The notes under the pieces were generated by a model, which had not been told where the DNA came from, made no database searches, and was given only the letters and a program-made list of their open reading frames with translations. Positions 32,677 to 40,102 of a stretch of 44,510 bases of DNA are shown here, piece after piece. Position numbers and translations under genes: made by a program. How positions within the stretch are numbered: the stretch's first letter is position 1; every line of letters starts with the position of its first letter. The DNA comes from Bordetella parapertussis (GTDB lineage Bacteria > Pseudomonadota > Gammaproteobacteria > Burkholderiales > SG8-39): NCBI GenBank assembly GCA_945897475.1, contig CAMDFL010000013.1:1-44510 (forward strand), read 5' to 3'.

Positions 32677-33822
32677 TCAAGCCATTCCCCAAACTTCATC
32701 GGCCACATCTACCACCAGTTCAAGTTTTCTTTTTTGATCATCGATACTTAAAGGGTTACCCAGAAAATGGCTGGAAAAGCCACATTGCGGGCTGATGCCA
32801 AGCTGCTCGAGCGAGGCAAAGCGCGCGGCATCATCAATTCGACGCTTGATGTCGACTTTAGATTCTAAAACCGAAGTTTTGGAACTGATTAAACCCAGAA
32901 TCGCCGTCTTTTCTTTGGGAAGTTTTGACAGTGGTGAGAAATCGCCTGCCCGAGGTGAATCGTATTCCAGGAGGTACGAGTCGACCTGCAATGCCCCGAA
33001 TAAGGCCTCGGCGACAAAGTCATAGCCCCCCGAAGCCATCCAATGACCACGGTTATTGCCGCGGCATAGATGTATGGCCACGGTCATGTCTGCCGGCCGT
33101 CCGGAGATGGCCGCGTTGACCACTTTCACATAATCCGCGAGCAAGGATTGCGGGTCGTCGCCGCGCGCACGCAACTGCTCCTGAACTGTCGGATCGCACA
33201 TAGTCGCGAACATGGCATCGTCCAATTGCACATAGCGGCAGCCAAGCTGCGCCAAAGCCGCGATTTCCTCCTGATAAACGCGTGCCAGATCGCACCAAAA
33301 CTCCTCCAGATCCGGATAAACGCCGGAGTCGATACTCGCCCGTCCACCGAAAAAATGCAGCGCATGCGGTGCCGGCATGGTGACTTTAGGCATCAAAAGG
33401 GTATGTTTTTTGAGGAACTCAAAACACTCGGTGTTGAATCCCCGCACCCGACGGATCTTGCCATCGACAAATCCTACCGGCACCGGCAGTTTATGTCCCT
33501 GTGGGTCGCGGAACACCAAACCATGATCGCCAAAATCGATGAACGTTCCTTCCAGTTCGAGCGCGAAATCCTGCCACCAGGATCGCCGCCTGAACTCGCC
33601 ATCGGTAACGACCTTGAGACCGGCGGCCTCCTGCAATCGCGTTGCTTCCACTATGCATTCATTCTCCAGGCCTTCAAGCTCCCGAAAGCGGCGGCTACCC
33701 CGCACACGCGCATGATGATCGCCTTCCAGCCGATCCCGTGCCTGCTTGAGTTTGTCAGGGCGCAGCAAGCTGCCCACATGCTCAGCTCTGAAGAATGGTT
33801 TTGCTTTTTCTGAATTTTCCAT
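32677..33822 (-). CDS. MetE-like cobalamin-independent methyltransferase, C-terminal-domain type
   Basis: A 381-residue protein of the methionine-synthase-II-like family (single barrel corresponding to the catalytic half of MetE, as in YxjG/YxjH). RAEHVGSLLRP at the start and VVTDGEFRRRSWWQDF are hallmarks. YVQLDDAMFA, AIHLCRGNNRG and SPQCGFSSHFLGNPLS contain the usual zinc ligands: a histidine plus cysteines in HLCRGN and QCGF. It lacks the N-terminal half of MetE, so folate polyglutamate use is uncertain; other methyl donors or a demethylase role are possible. It is divergent from the Tat-exported amidohydrolase gene with a 137-bp spacer. Confidence 0.85.
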   Translation of the reverse strand: MENSEKAKPFFRAEHVGSLLRPDKLKQARDRLEGDHHARVRGSRRFRELEGLENECIVEATRLQEAAGLKVVTDGEFRRRSWWQDFALELEGTFIDFGDHGLVFRDPQGHKLPVPVGFVDGKIRRVRGFNTECFEFLKKHTLLMPKVTMPAPHALHFFGGRASIDSGVYPDLEEFWCDLARVYQEEIAALAQLGCRYVQLDDAMFATMCDPTVQEQLRARGDDPQSLLADYVKVVNAAISGRPADMTVAIHLCRGNNRGHWMASGGYDFVAEALFGALQVDSYLLEYDSPRAGDFSPLSKLPKEKTAILGLISSKTSVLESKVDIKRRIDDAARFASLEQLGISPQCGFSSHFLGNPLSIDDQKRKLELVVDVADEVWGMA

Positions 33823-33959
33823 GAGTCGATGTTAGCATTCGAAAAAAAATGGCGTATGCACCAGAGTTGTCGAAAGATGTCGAAATTTGCTCCGAAGGCC
33901 TTGCGCCGTTGCGCTTCATCTGTTGGAATGCGGGCACTAAAATCGATCCAGGAGGCAAG

Positions 33960-35057
33960 ATGAGAAACCAGCATTCGCCGATTCAATGCGGCTGCGACAC
34001 CGACAGTATTTTCACAAGCACTGGTTGCGCGATCTCGCGTCGCCGCTTCCTCGGATCTTTGGCTGGCGCAGGCGCGATGTCCATGCTTCCGGTCGGGATG
34101 CTTGGCGCGCAGACGCGCCGGCCATTAATCGATGTCCATCATCATTTTTATCCGCCTGAATTCAATAAGGCAGTCGTGGCATTTTCCGGCGGACAACCCC
34201 CGCAGACCGCCAAATGGACACCCGCGGTCACGGTCGCGGAAATGGATCGCAATGCCGTATCTATGGCTATGCTTTCACTGTGGTCGATTCCCGGTGTATG
34301 GATGGGATCGAATGCGGAAGGTATGCGCCGCTACGCACGCATGTGCAACGAGTACGGCGCGCAGATGATGCGAGATTTTCCAGGCCGCTTCGGATTATTC
34401 GCCGCCTTGCCCCTGCCCGATGTTGAAGGCAGTCTGCGCGAGATCGAATATGCGTTCGACGTGCTCGGTGCTGATGGGGTGGGCCTGATGACCAATTTCG
34501 GCGACAAGTGGCCGGGCGATCCGGCCTATGCCGCGGTGTTCAATGAGCTCAATCGACGCAAAGCCGTGGTCTACTTTCATCCGGTCGCTGCGGCCTGCTG
34601 CGGAGGCAACTTCGCGCCGGGCGTGCCGGAATCGTGGATGGAGGTGCCCTACGATACCGGCCGCGCCGTCATGAGTCTTTTGATGAGCGGAACGCTGGCA
34701 CGCCTGCCCGACATCAAATGGATTTTTTCGCATGGTGGCGGTACCGTGCCCATTCTGGCGGAGCGGGTTAAAACCCTGGGTGGTAATTTTCCGAGCATGA
34801 AAAAGGCCGCGCCCAACGGCGTCGACCACGAGTTGAAGCGTCTCTACTATGAAACGGCGAATGCCGCGCACAAACCGAATCTTGCCGCCCTGCTCGCCTA
34901 CGTACCGCCATCGCAAGTCATGTTCGGCACCGACTTTCCCTATGTAACGGTGGGCGCTAACGCCGAGTCCTTACGTGCCTATGGCTTGGCGGCAGCCGAT
35001 CTGCAGGCCATTGAATACGGCAATGCGATGCGGCTGATGCCGCGGCTTAAACTCTGA
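33960..35057 (+). CDS. Tat-exported amidohydrolase-2 family protein
   Basis: A 365-residue protein starting at the ATG at 33960, directly after a full AGGAGG box; the frame is open from 33849. A twin-arginine signal is clear: ISRRRFLGSLAGAGAMSML (residues 25-43), probably cleaved after LGAQ near 51. The mature part is an ACMSD/gamma-resorcylate-decarboxylase-like barrel: LIDVHHHFYPPEF (metal site, 58-70), FSHGGGTVPILAERV, and MFGTDFPYVTVG with the late catalytic aspartate. Amidohydrolases of this group are usually cytoplasmic; export in folded form suggests an external substrate, possibly an aromatic acid. Its 3' end is triplicated into the spacer downstream. It is divergent from the MetE-like gene. 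Confidence 0.85.
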   Translation: MRNQHSPIQCGCDTDSIFTSTGCAISRRRFLGSLAGAGAMSMLPVGMLGAQTRRPLIDVHHHFYPPEFNKAVVAFSGGQPPQTAKWTPAVTVAEMDRNAVSMAMLSLWSIPGVWMGSNAEGMRRYARMCNEYGAQMMRDFPGRFGLFAALPLPDVEGSLREIEYAFDVLGADGVGLMTNFGDKWPGDPAYAAVFNELNRRKAVVYFHPVAAACCGGNFAPGVPESWMEVPYDTGRAVMSLLMSGTLARLPDIKWIFSHGGGTVPILAERVKTLGGNFPSMKKAAPNGVDHELKRLYYETANAAHKPNLAALLAYVPPSQVMFGTDFPYVTVGANAESLRAYGLAAADLQAIEYGNAMRLMPRLKL

Positions 35058-35123
35058 ATTAGACTGATGGCCTGGCTCAAAGTCTGAAACAGGCTGATGC
35101 CGCAGCGTAAAGTCTGATATATC
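35034..35123 (+). repeat. Three 30-bp tandem copies of the amidohydrolase gene end
   Basis: Three 30-bp units at 35034-35063, 35064-35093 and 35094-35123 each open CTGATG and contain a TCTGA stop. Unit 1 is the real gene end (LMPRLKL, stop); units 2 and 3 would read LMAWLKV-stop and LMPQRKV-stop in the same frame. The array ends 7 bp before the stop of the convergent Bug gene. Confidence 0.85.
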
Positions 35124-35130
35124 CGGCCGC

Positions 35131-36117
35131 TTACTGCGGCTGGATATTGAGTTCCTTGACAATTTTGCCCGTGGTCGTGATCGATTCGCGTATCGTCACT
35201 GTCAAGGCCTCCGGCGTTCCAGCTACGCCCACCATGCCCAGGTCGTTCAAGCGCCCGGCGACGGTTTTGTCGTTAATGGCACGGGCAATCTCCGCATGTA
35301 GTCGAGCCACAATCGCCATTGGCAATGCCTGCGGCCCCACCATTGCAAACCACGACGGCGGTGGCTGGTAGCCAGGCAAGGCCTCGCCAATGGCCGGCAC
35401 GTTCGGCAGGAGATCCACGCGCTTGTCGCTGAAAACCGCCAGCACTTTCATCTTTCCCCCGGTAAGATTGCCGCCCGCAAGCGCAATAGTTGGAAAGAAA
35501 ATATCGATGCGCCCGGCGATCAGGTCATTGAGCGGCAAGGACATGTTCCCGCCGGTGTAAGGCACATGAAGCGCGCTGATGCCCGCAGCACTGGTGAAAG
35601 TCTCCCCGGTCATATGGAAAAAAGAACCCACGCCATTGCTACCAAAAGATAACTTTCCCGGATTTCGCTTGCCGTGCTCAATGAGTTCCTTGACTGAGTT
35701 TGCGGGCACGTTGACATTGACAACCAGAAGGCTAGGCGCATAGGAAACCAGGCTTATGTGCGAGAAATCACGCAACGGGTCGTAACCCAGATCCTTAGAG
35801 AGATAGACACTAGACGCTAATGCGCCGCTGCTCGAATGCAACAGCGTATAGCCATCGGGGGCCACTTTCTGGACCAGACGGGCGGCAACCTGTCCCCCGC
35901 CCGCGCCGTTGGTTTCAATCAACAGAGATTGCCCCATCGATTCGGTCATTTTGGCCGCAGCCATGCGAATGGCAACGTCGCCGCTTCCGCCTAGTGGGAT
36001 GGTGCTGATGATTTTGATCGGCTTCACCGGATAGGTCTGCGCAAACCCCGTGGCATTGATGGAGAGCAAAGTCGCCGCGGCGGCGAAGCACGCGTAGGCA
36101 GGAAAGCGATGATTCAT
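35131..36117 (-). CDS. Bug-type periplasmic solute-binding protein
   Basis: A 328-residue PF03401 protein. The open frame extends to 36477 through the neighbouring gene, but the ATG at 36117, with AGGAG about 10 bp upstream and a signal peptide directly after it (MNHRFPAYACF... TGFAQ, cleavage near residue 27), is the real start. YPVKPIKIISTIPLGGSGD is the mature N terminus. NGAGGGQVAARLVQKVAPDG, FGSNGVGSFFHMTGETF, VPYTGGNMSLPLNDLIAGR and VKELNIQPQ are family features. It is the last of three Bug genes in the same direction, 73 bp after the previous one. Ligand unknown. Confidence 0.9.
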   Translation of the reverse strand: MNHRFPAYACFAAAATLLSINATGFAQTYPVKPIKIISTIPLGGSGDVAIRMAAAKMTESMGQSLLIETNGAGGGQVAARLVQKVAPDGYTLLHSSSGALASSVYLSKDLGYDPLRDFSHISLVSYAPSLLVVNVNVPANSVKELIEHGKRNPGKLSFGSNGVGSFFHMTGETFTSAAGISALHVPYTGGNMSLPLNDLIAGRIDIFFPTIALAGGNLTGGKMKVLAVFSDKRVDLLPNVPAIGEALPGYQPPPSWFAMVGPQALPMAIVARLHAEIARAINDKTVAGRLNDLGMVGVAGTPEALTVTIRESITTTGKIVKELNIQPQ

Positions 36118-36190
36118 GTTGGCATTTCTCCTGAAATTTCGACTGTCTTCAAATTCATTGTATTGATCGCGTGCCCCCTCGAGCTCGCTT

Positions 36191-37150
36191 TCAGTCTGCT
36201 TTGATGCCCGATTCGCGCACCACTCGTCCCCACTTGGCGTGTTCTGCGCGTACGATGGCGAGAAATTCCTCGGGCGTATCGTTACCCGGTTCCGCGCCCT
36301 GCCCGCCAAACCACTCACGCGCTTCATTGGTAGCAAGCACGCGGCGAATGTCCGTATTGAGTTTTTGCACCAGATCACGCGGTGTGGCGCCAGGCGCGGA
36401 AATTCCCATCCACGACAAATACTCATAACCCGGCAGACCCGCTTCAGCCACCGTTGGTACATCGGGCCAGGAGGCAAGGCGTCGCGTACCCGTGACTGCG
36501 ATGGCTTTAATTTTCCCGCCTTTTACCTGAGGCCCCTGCACCGCGATGCTGTCCATGGTGTAGGCAAGACGACCCGTCATCAATTCGGTGAGCGCCGTAG
36601 CGCCGCTTTTAAACGGCACATGCGTGACCTGAATACCTGCTGCGCGATTGAACAGTTCGCTGGCCATATGCGGCGGGGTGCCACTGCCGGGAGATCCGTA
36701 ATTGAGCTGCCCCGGTTTTGCCCGCGCTATTTTGAGCAACTCAACCAGGGTTTGCGCGCCCAGGCTTGGACTTGCCGCGAGCATCACGGGATTGGCGCTG
36801 ATGCGGGTGATATGTGCAAGATCGGTCAGCGTGTCATAGCCCAGGTTGGGATAAAGATGCGGATTGATCGCGATGGTTCCCTGGTGCGACAAGGCCAGCG
36901 TATAGCCATCGGGGGCCGCCTTGACCACCGCCTCGGTGCCTATGCTGCCCCCGCCGCCAGCGCGGTTCTCGACCACCACGCCCTGCCCTAATACTGGCGT
37001 GAGCTTGTCCGCCATCCAGCGTGCGCGAACGTCGGTGGCACTGCCGGCCCCGGCGGGCACCACAATACGCACTGCCTTCGACGGATAAGCCTGCGCCCAG
37101 CAAGTTGTGCAGAAAAACAGAAAAACCAGGGTTGAGGCAATGAGGCGCAT
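36191..37150 (-). CDS. Bug-type periplasmic solute-binding protein
   Basis: A 319-residue PF03401 protein with a short signal peptide (MRLIASTLVFLFFCTTCWAQ, 1-20). YPSKAVRIVVPAGAGSATDV begins the mature part; PAGAGS is a variant of the usual PFPPGG ligand loop. KAAPDGYTLALSHQGT, YGSPGSGTPPHMASELF, VPFKSGATALTELMTGR and VVRESGIKAD follow the family order. It is the middle gene of the tandem trio, 12 bp after the upstream Bug stop, so they are surely co-transcribed. The three proteins differ in their loops, suggesting different ligands rather than recent gene copies. Confidence 0.91.
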   Translation of the reverse strand: MRLIASTLVFLFFCTTCWAQAYPSKAVRIVVPAGAGSATDVRARWMADKLTPVLGQGVVVENRAGGGGSIGTEAVVKAAPDGYTLALSHQGTIAINPHLYPNLGYDTLTDLAHITRISANPVMLAASPSLGAQTLVELLKIARAKPGQLNYGSPGSGTPPHMASELFNRAAGIQVTHVPFKSGATALTELMTGRLAYTMDSIAVQGPQVKGGKIKAIAVTGTRRLASWPDVPTVAEAGLPGYEYLSWMGISAPGATPRDLVQKLNTDIRRVLATNEAREWFGGQGAEPGNDTPEEFLAIVRAEHAKWGRVVRESGIKAD

Positions 37151-37162
37151 GGGTCTTTCCTA

Positions 37163-38140
37163 TTATTGATCGAGCTTGATGCCGGCTTGTTTGACTACCT
37201 TTTGCCAGATGGCCAGATCGCTGACGATCAACGAGGCGTACTCCTCAGGAGTGCTTGGGAATGGATCGAGCCCTGCTTTGTTCAACGTATCGAGCATTTC
37301 GCGCGTGCCAAGCGCCTTCACCGTTTCCGCATTCAAACGCCTCAAGATAGGCGCCGGCGTTCCCGCCGGGGTCAACAATCCAAAGCGCGAGGCGAATTCA
37401 TATCCGGGCAGTCCGGCTTCCGCTGTAGTCGGCAGGTCTGGCAACCCCCCTAGCCTTTTGGGGTTGGCCACGGCCAGCGGCCTGAGTTTGCCCGCCTGGA
37501 TGTGTGGCTGGTAGGGCGTGATCGCGTCCACCATGATGTCGATTCGGCCCGCGAGCTGGTCGATGATCGCCTGCGCCGCGCCTTTGTATGGCACATGGAA
37601 AAGCTTGGTGCCACTGGCGATCGCCAAGGCCTCGCCCGCCACATGCAGAAAATGTCCGGCACCCGCCGAGCCGAATTTAATATCTCCGGGTTTTGCTTTC
37701 GCAAGTTCGATTAAATCCTTCAGATTTTTTACAGGCAAAGAGCTGTTGACCACAATCACTACCGGAGCGTTGGCAAGTAAGCTGATAGGCGCGAATGACT
37801 TGATCGGATCGTAGGGCAGCTTGGGCTGCAAGGAGGGGGCGCTCGATAGCGTGCCGGTGCTGCCGAAAAAAATAAGGTAACCATCTGGCGCCGATTTGGC
37901 GGCTGCCTCCGCGCCAATAATGCCGCCCGCGCCACCACGATTCTCAACCACAACCGGCTGACCGATGGATTCGGAAATTTTTTGTGCCGCGAGACGCCCG
38001 AGGATGTCGGTGACACCGCCTGGGGTGAAGGGGATGAGGAGTTTCAGCGGTTTGTCCGGGAAGGACTGAGCGGGGGCAAGCGCGCTAGACGCCACAGATA
38101 CAAACAAGAACGCGCCAATCAGGATGGTTTTATTGCGCAT
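37163..38140 (-). CDS. Bug-type periplasmic solute-binding protein
   Basis: A 325-residue PF03401 protein starting at the ATG at 38140 with GGGAG about 8 bp upstream; the longer frame to 38263 lacks a start signal. Signal peptide to about residue 25 (SALAPAQ), then FPDKPLKLLIPFTPGGVTDI, the canonical Bug opening. AAKSAPDGYLIFFGSTGT, FGSAGAGHFLHVAGEAL, VPYKGAAQAIIDQLAGR and VVKQAGIKLDQ complete it. It is the first gene of the three-Bug operon. No TctA or TctB is found up- or downstream: upstream, across a 161-bp gap, is a TPR protein. Confidence 0.92.
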   Translation of the reverse strand: MRNKTILIGAFLFVSVASSALAPAQSFPDKPLKLLIPFTPGGVTDILGRLAAQKISESIGQPVVVENRGGAGGIIGAEAAAKSAPDGYLIFFGSTGTLSSAPSLQPKLPYDPIKSFAPISLLANAPVVIVVNSSLPVKNLKDLIELAKAKPGDIKFGSAGAGHFLHVAGEALAIASGTKLFHVPYKGAAQAIIDQLAGRIDIMVDAITPYQPHIQAGKLRPLAVANPKRLGGLPDLPTTAEAGLPGYEFASRFGLLTPAGTPAPILRRLNAETVKALGTREMLDTLNKAGLDPFPSTPEEYASLIVSDLAIWQKVVKQAGIKLDQ

Positions 38141-38301
38141 AAAGTTTCTCCCTTTCGCAAAGATACAAAGGCCATTTTTGCAGTTTGCGGGGAGTCTACG
38201 CGAAAGCCTGGAAATCGATACAGAAGAACCGGCAGACAAGAACAGGCAAAGAAGAGCAGTCAAAGATTGGCTCGGCTACCAGCACCGACGCATCAAGCCA
38301 G

Positions 38302-38961
38302 CTAGCGCGTTGGCTTCGCGCTATTCAATATCTGCTTGGCTAAATCCGGCTCAAGCTTCAACAAAGCCTTGATCGCATCTTCGAATTCTTCGCGCGGACC
38401 GGTACGCGCCAGCACACCGGCCAAGCCGCCCCATGCCGGGCTGAATTCTGCATCGATCAGAATGGCATCGCGATAAGCATCCTTGGCGCGTTCCAGGCGA
38501 TTGTCGTCTCGATAGGCCTCGGCCAGGAGAAAGCGCGTCTGAGCGGTGTTCGAATGGATGGTGATCGCGCGTTCCAGAATCTGTGCTGCGCGAATTGGAT
38601 TACCCGACAAGCGGTAAGCCTCGCCCAACAAATTGCGTGGATCTATTTCCTCGGGACTGCGCCCTATGGCTCGCTCAAGCAGGGCGATGGCCGGTTTGTA
38701 TTGCATCTGCTGAATCTGGGCGAACGCGAGAATCACCGTCCAATCCATGTCCGAGGGATCGCGCTGCATTTGCTGGGACGCAAAATCGGCGAGACCTACC
38801 CAGTCTTTTTTTATCTCGAGTTCGACAATGCGCTTGGCGACCTCATCGTCGTTGACCCTGGAGGACAAGGCCACCGAAAGCAAGGGAGTAACCGGTATGA
38901 AGGGCAATGCTGCGGCGCATGCGGCGGTACACAGCGCCAAAGTAACGATCATGCCGCGCAT
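38302..38961 (-). CDS. TPR-repeat protein with an N-terminal membrane/signal segment
   Basis: A 219-residue protein. Residues 1-33 are hydrophobic (MIVTLALCTAACAAALPFIP), forming a membrane anchor or signal peptide. From about 60 to 205 there are tetratricopeptide helices, e.g. AIALLERAIGRSPEEIDPRN, AAQILERAITIHSNTAQTRF and AKDAYRDAILIDAEFSPAW, each with the typical alanine and proline positions. Such proteins scaffold other proteins on the periplasmic or membrane side; the topology resembles CcmH/CycH-like TPR parts. It follows the DUF3460 gene by 13 bp on the same strand, so the pair is likely an operon. The partner is unknown. Confidence 0.8.
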   Translation of the reverse strand: MRGMIVTLALCTAACAAALPFIPVTPLLSVALSSRVNDDEVAKRIVELEIKKDWVGLADFASQQMQRDPSDMDWTVILAFAQIQQMQYKPAIALLERAIGRSPEEIDPRNLLGEAYRLSGNPIRAAQILERAITIHSNTAQTRFLLAEAYRDDNRLERAKDAYRDAILIDAEFSPAWGGLAGVLARTGPREEFEDAIKALLKLEPDLAKQILNSAKPTR

Positions 38962-38974
38962 TTGCGTGGCGCGT

Positions 38975-39166
38975 TCAGTGCTTCGTCTGGTAGACGTAGG
39001 GCTGCTGTTTGACTTTGGAATCCCTGTCGCGCTTCAAGGTATCCTGTTCTTGTTTATGATCCCACCAAAGCGCGCGACCCTTGCGTTGTTCTTCAACGAT
39101 ATGGGGTTTCTCAAGTAACAGTTCGCGAATCATCTTGGTAATGTCGGATTCGTAATATTTCGCCAT
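38975..39166 (-). CDS. DUF3460 family small protein
   Basis: A 63-residue protein that fits the DUF3460 family, which I know mainly from Betaproteobacteria. The core EEQRKGRALWWD (about residues 25-36) and the C-terminal QQPYVYQTKH are the conserved blocks. It is acidic-basic mixed, without signal peptide or cysteines. Function is unknown. It is useful as a lineage marker, and here it lies next to a TPR protein with which it may be co-expressed. Confidence 0.85.
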   Translation of the reverse strand: MAKYYESDITKMIRELLLEKPHIVEEQRKGRALWWDHKQEQDTLKRDRDSKVKQQPYVYQTKH

Positions 39167-39195
39167 GGTTGTCGCCTTATCAGTGGACGTTGGGA

Positions 39196-39912
39196 TTATA
39201 GCAACCGGCCCTGGCGCTCGGAGTCAGCCAGCTCCGGTGAGCAAAATTTCTCATCAGAAACGGTTTCGACGCACTTTGCATCATCAACCCGAGCCGCGCT
39301 CATTCTGCGGTCCACTTTGTGGAAAATAAGCTTACCCGGCTCCAGAGCTCGCAGCAAGCTGCTCGCCTGCCTGGGTTCGCCTTCCAGCCAAAGAGAATGC
39401 TGCGCCGGGGCTATGACTACCGGCATGCGATCATGAATCTTGCCCGTGGTGGTATCCGCATCGGTGGTAACCACGGCATAGGACTCGATAGGCGATCCGT
39501 CTGGCGAAATCCATTCTTCCCATAACCCCGCCAGACCACACACGCCGCGATTTTGAGGATAAATGAAATACGGCTGCTTGCGCCCGCCCTCTTGCCTCCA
39601 TTCGTACCAGCCATCGACGGGGATGAGGCAGCGGCGGCGGCGAAACGCGGCGCGAAAAGCCGGTTTTTCGGCGACCGTCTCGGCGCGTGCGTTATTCATC
39701 TTCGCGCCCATGGCCATGTCCTTTGCCCAGGAAGGGATCAGCCCCCAGCGTGGGATGGCCATTTCGCGTCCGCCCCCGGCGGCGATTCGCACAATCGGCG
39801 CGAGCTGCGTCGGCGCGATGTTGTAGCGCGGAGGCCAGGAGGGAGTTGAGTGCAATCCAAACTGCAGGGCAATGACTTCAGGAGTACTGTGTAGCGCATA
39901 ACGACCGCACAT
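39196..39912 (-). CDS. yedK: SRAP (SOS response-associated peptidase; YedK/HMCES) protein
   Basis: A 238-residue protein starting MCGRYAL at 39912. Cys2 must become the N-terminal residue to form the thiazolidine cross-link to abasic sites, so the ATG at 39912 is preferred over 39942. The other active-site residues are visible: Asn73/74 (MNNARAETV), Glu104 in GWYEWRQ and His160 in KIHDRMPVV. The family shields abasic sites in single-stranded DNA and has self-releasing activity. It is a single gene on the minus strand, with a 16-bp tandem array just upstream. Assignment is strong. Confidence 0.94.
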   Translation of the reverse strand: MCGRYALHSTPEVIALQFGLHSTPSWPPRYNIAPTQLAPIVRIAAGGGREMAIPRWGLIPSWAKDMAMGAKMNNARAETVAEKPAFRAAFRRRRCLIPVDGWYEWRQEGGRKQPYFIYPQNRGVCGLAGLWEEWISPDGSPIESYAVVTTDADTTTGKIHDRMPVVIAPAQHSLWLEGEPRQASSLLRALEPGKLIFHKVDRRMSAARVDDAKCVETVSDEKFCSPELADSERQGRLL

Positions 39913-39953
39913 GGTTCGCAACGCTTTTCGATTAAGAATCAATGCTGCGATTG

Positions 39954-40017
39954 TAAAGCCCCGCTGCGCTAAAGCCCCGCTGCGCTAAAGCCCTGCTGCG
40001 CTTAAGCCCTGCTGCGG
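39954..40017. repeat. Four tandem 16-bp units upstream of the SRAP gene
   Basis: TAAAGCCCCGCTGCGC occurs twice perfectly (39954-39985), then TAAAGCCCTGCTGCGC and TTAAGCCCTGCTGCGG. The array lies 41 bp upstream of the SRAP start and 85 bp upstream of the ABC-F start, filling much of the divergent promoter region. Confidence 0.9.
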
Positions 40018-40102
40018 CGATTATCGTCCGCTTGTACGTCGGTACACTGCTGGTGTAAGGTTCGCGCCCCTTGAAAATGCCATCCGAATTGAAAAGCCCA
40101 AT

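Noticed and set aside
35131-36477. A 448-residue Bug protein with a long N-terminal extension
   Set aside because: The extension runs through the next Bug gene in another frame; the start at 36117 has its own ribosome-binding site and signal peptide.
8431-40017. CRISPR array as explanation of the tandem repeats
   Set aside because: Units are directly adjacent without spacers, differ between sites, and no cas genes are present.
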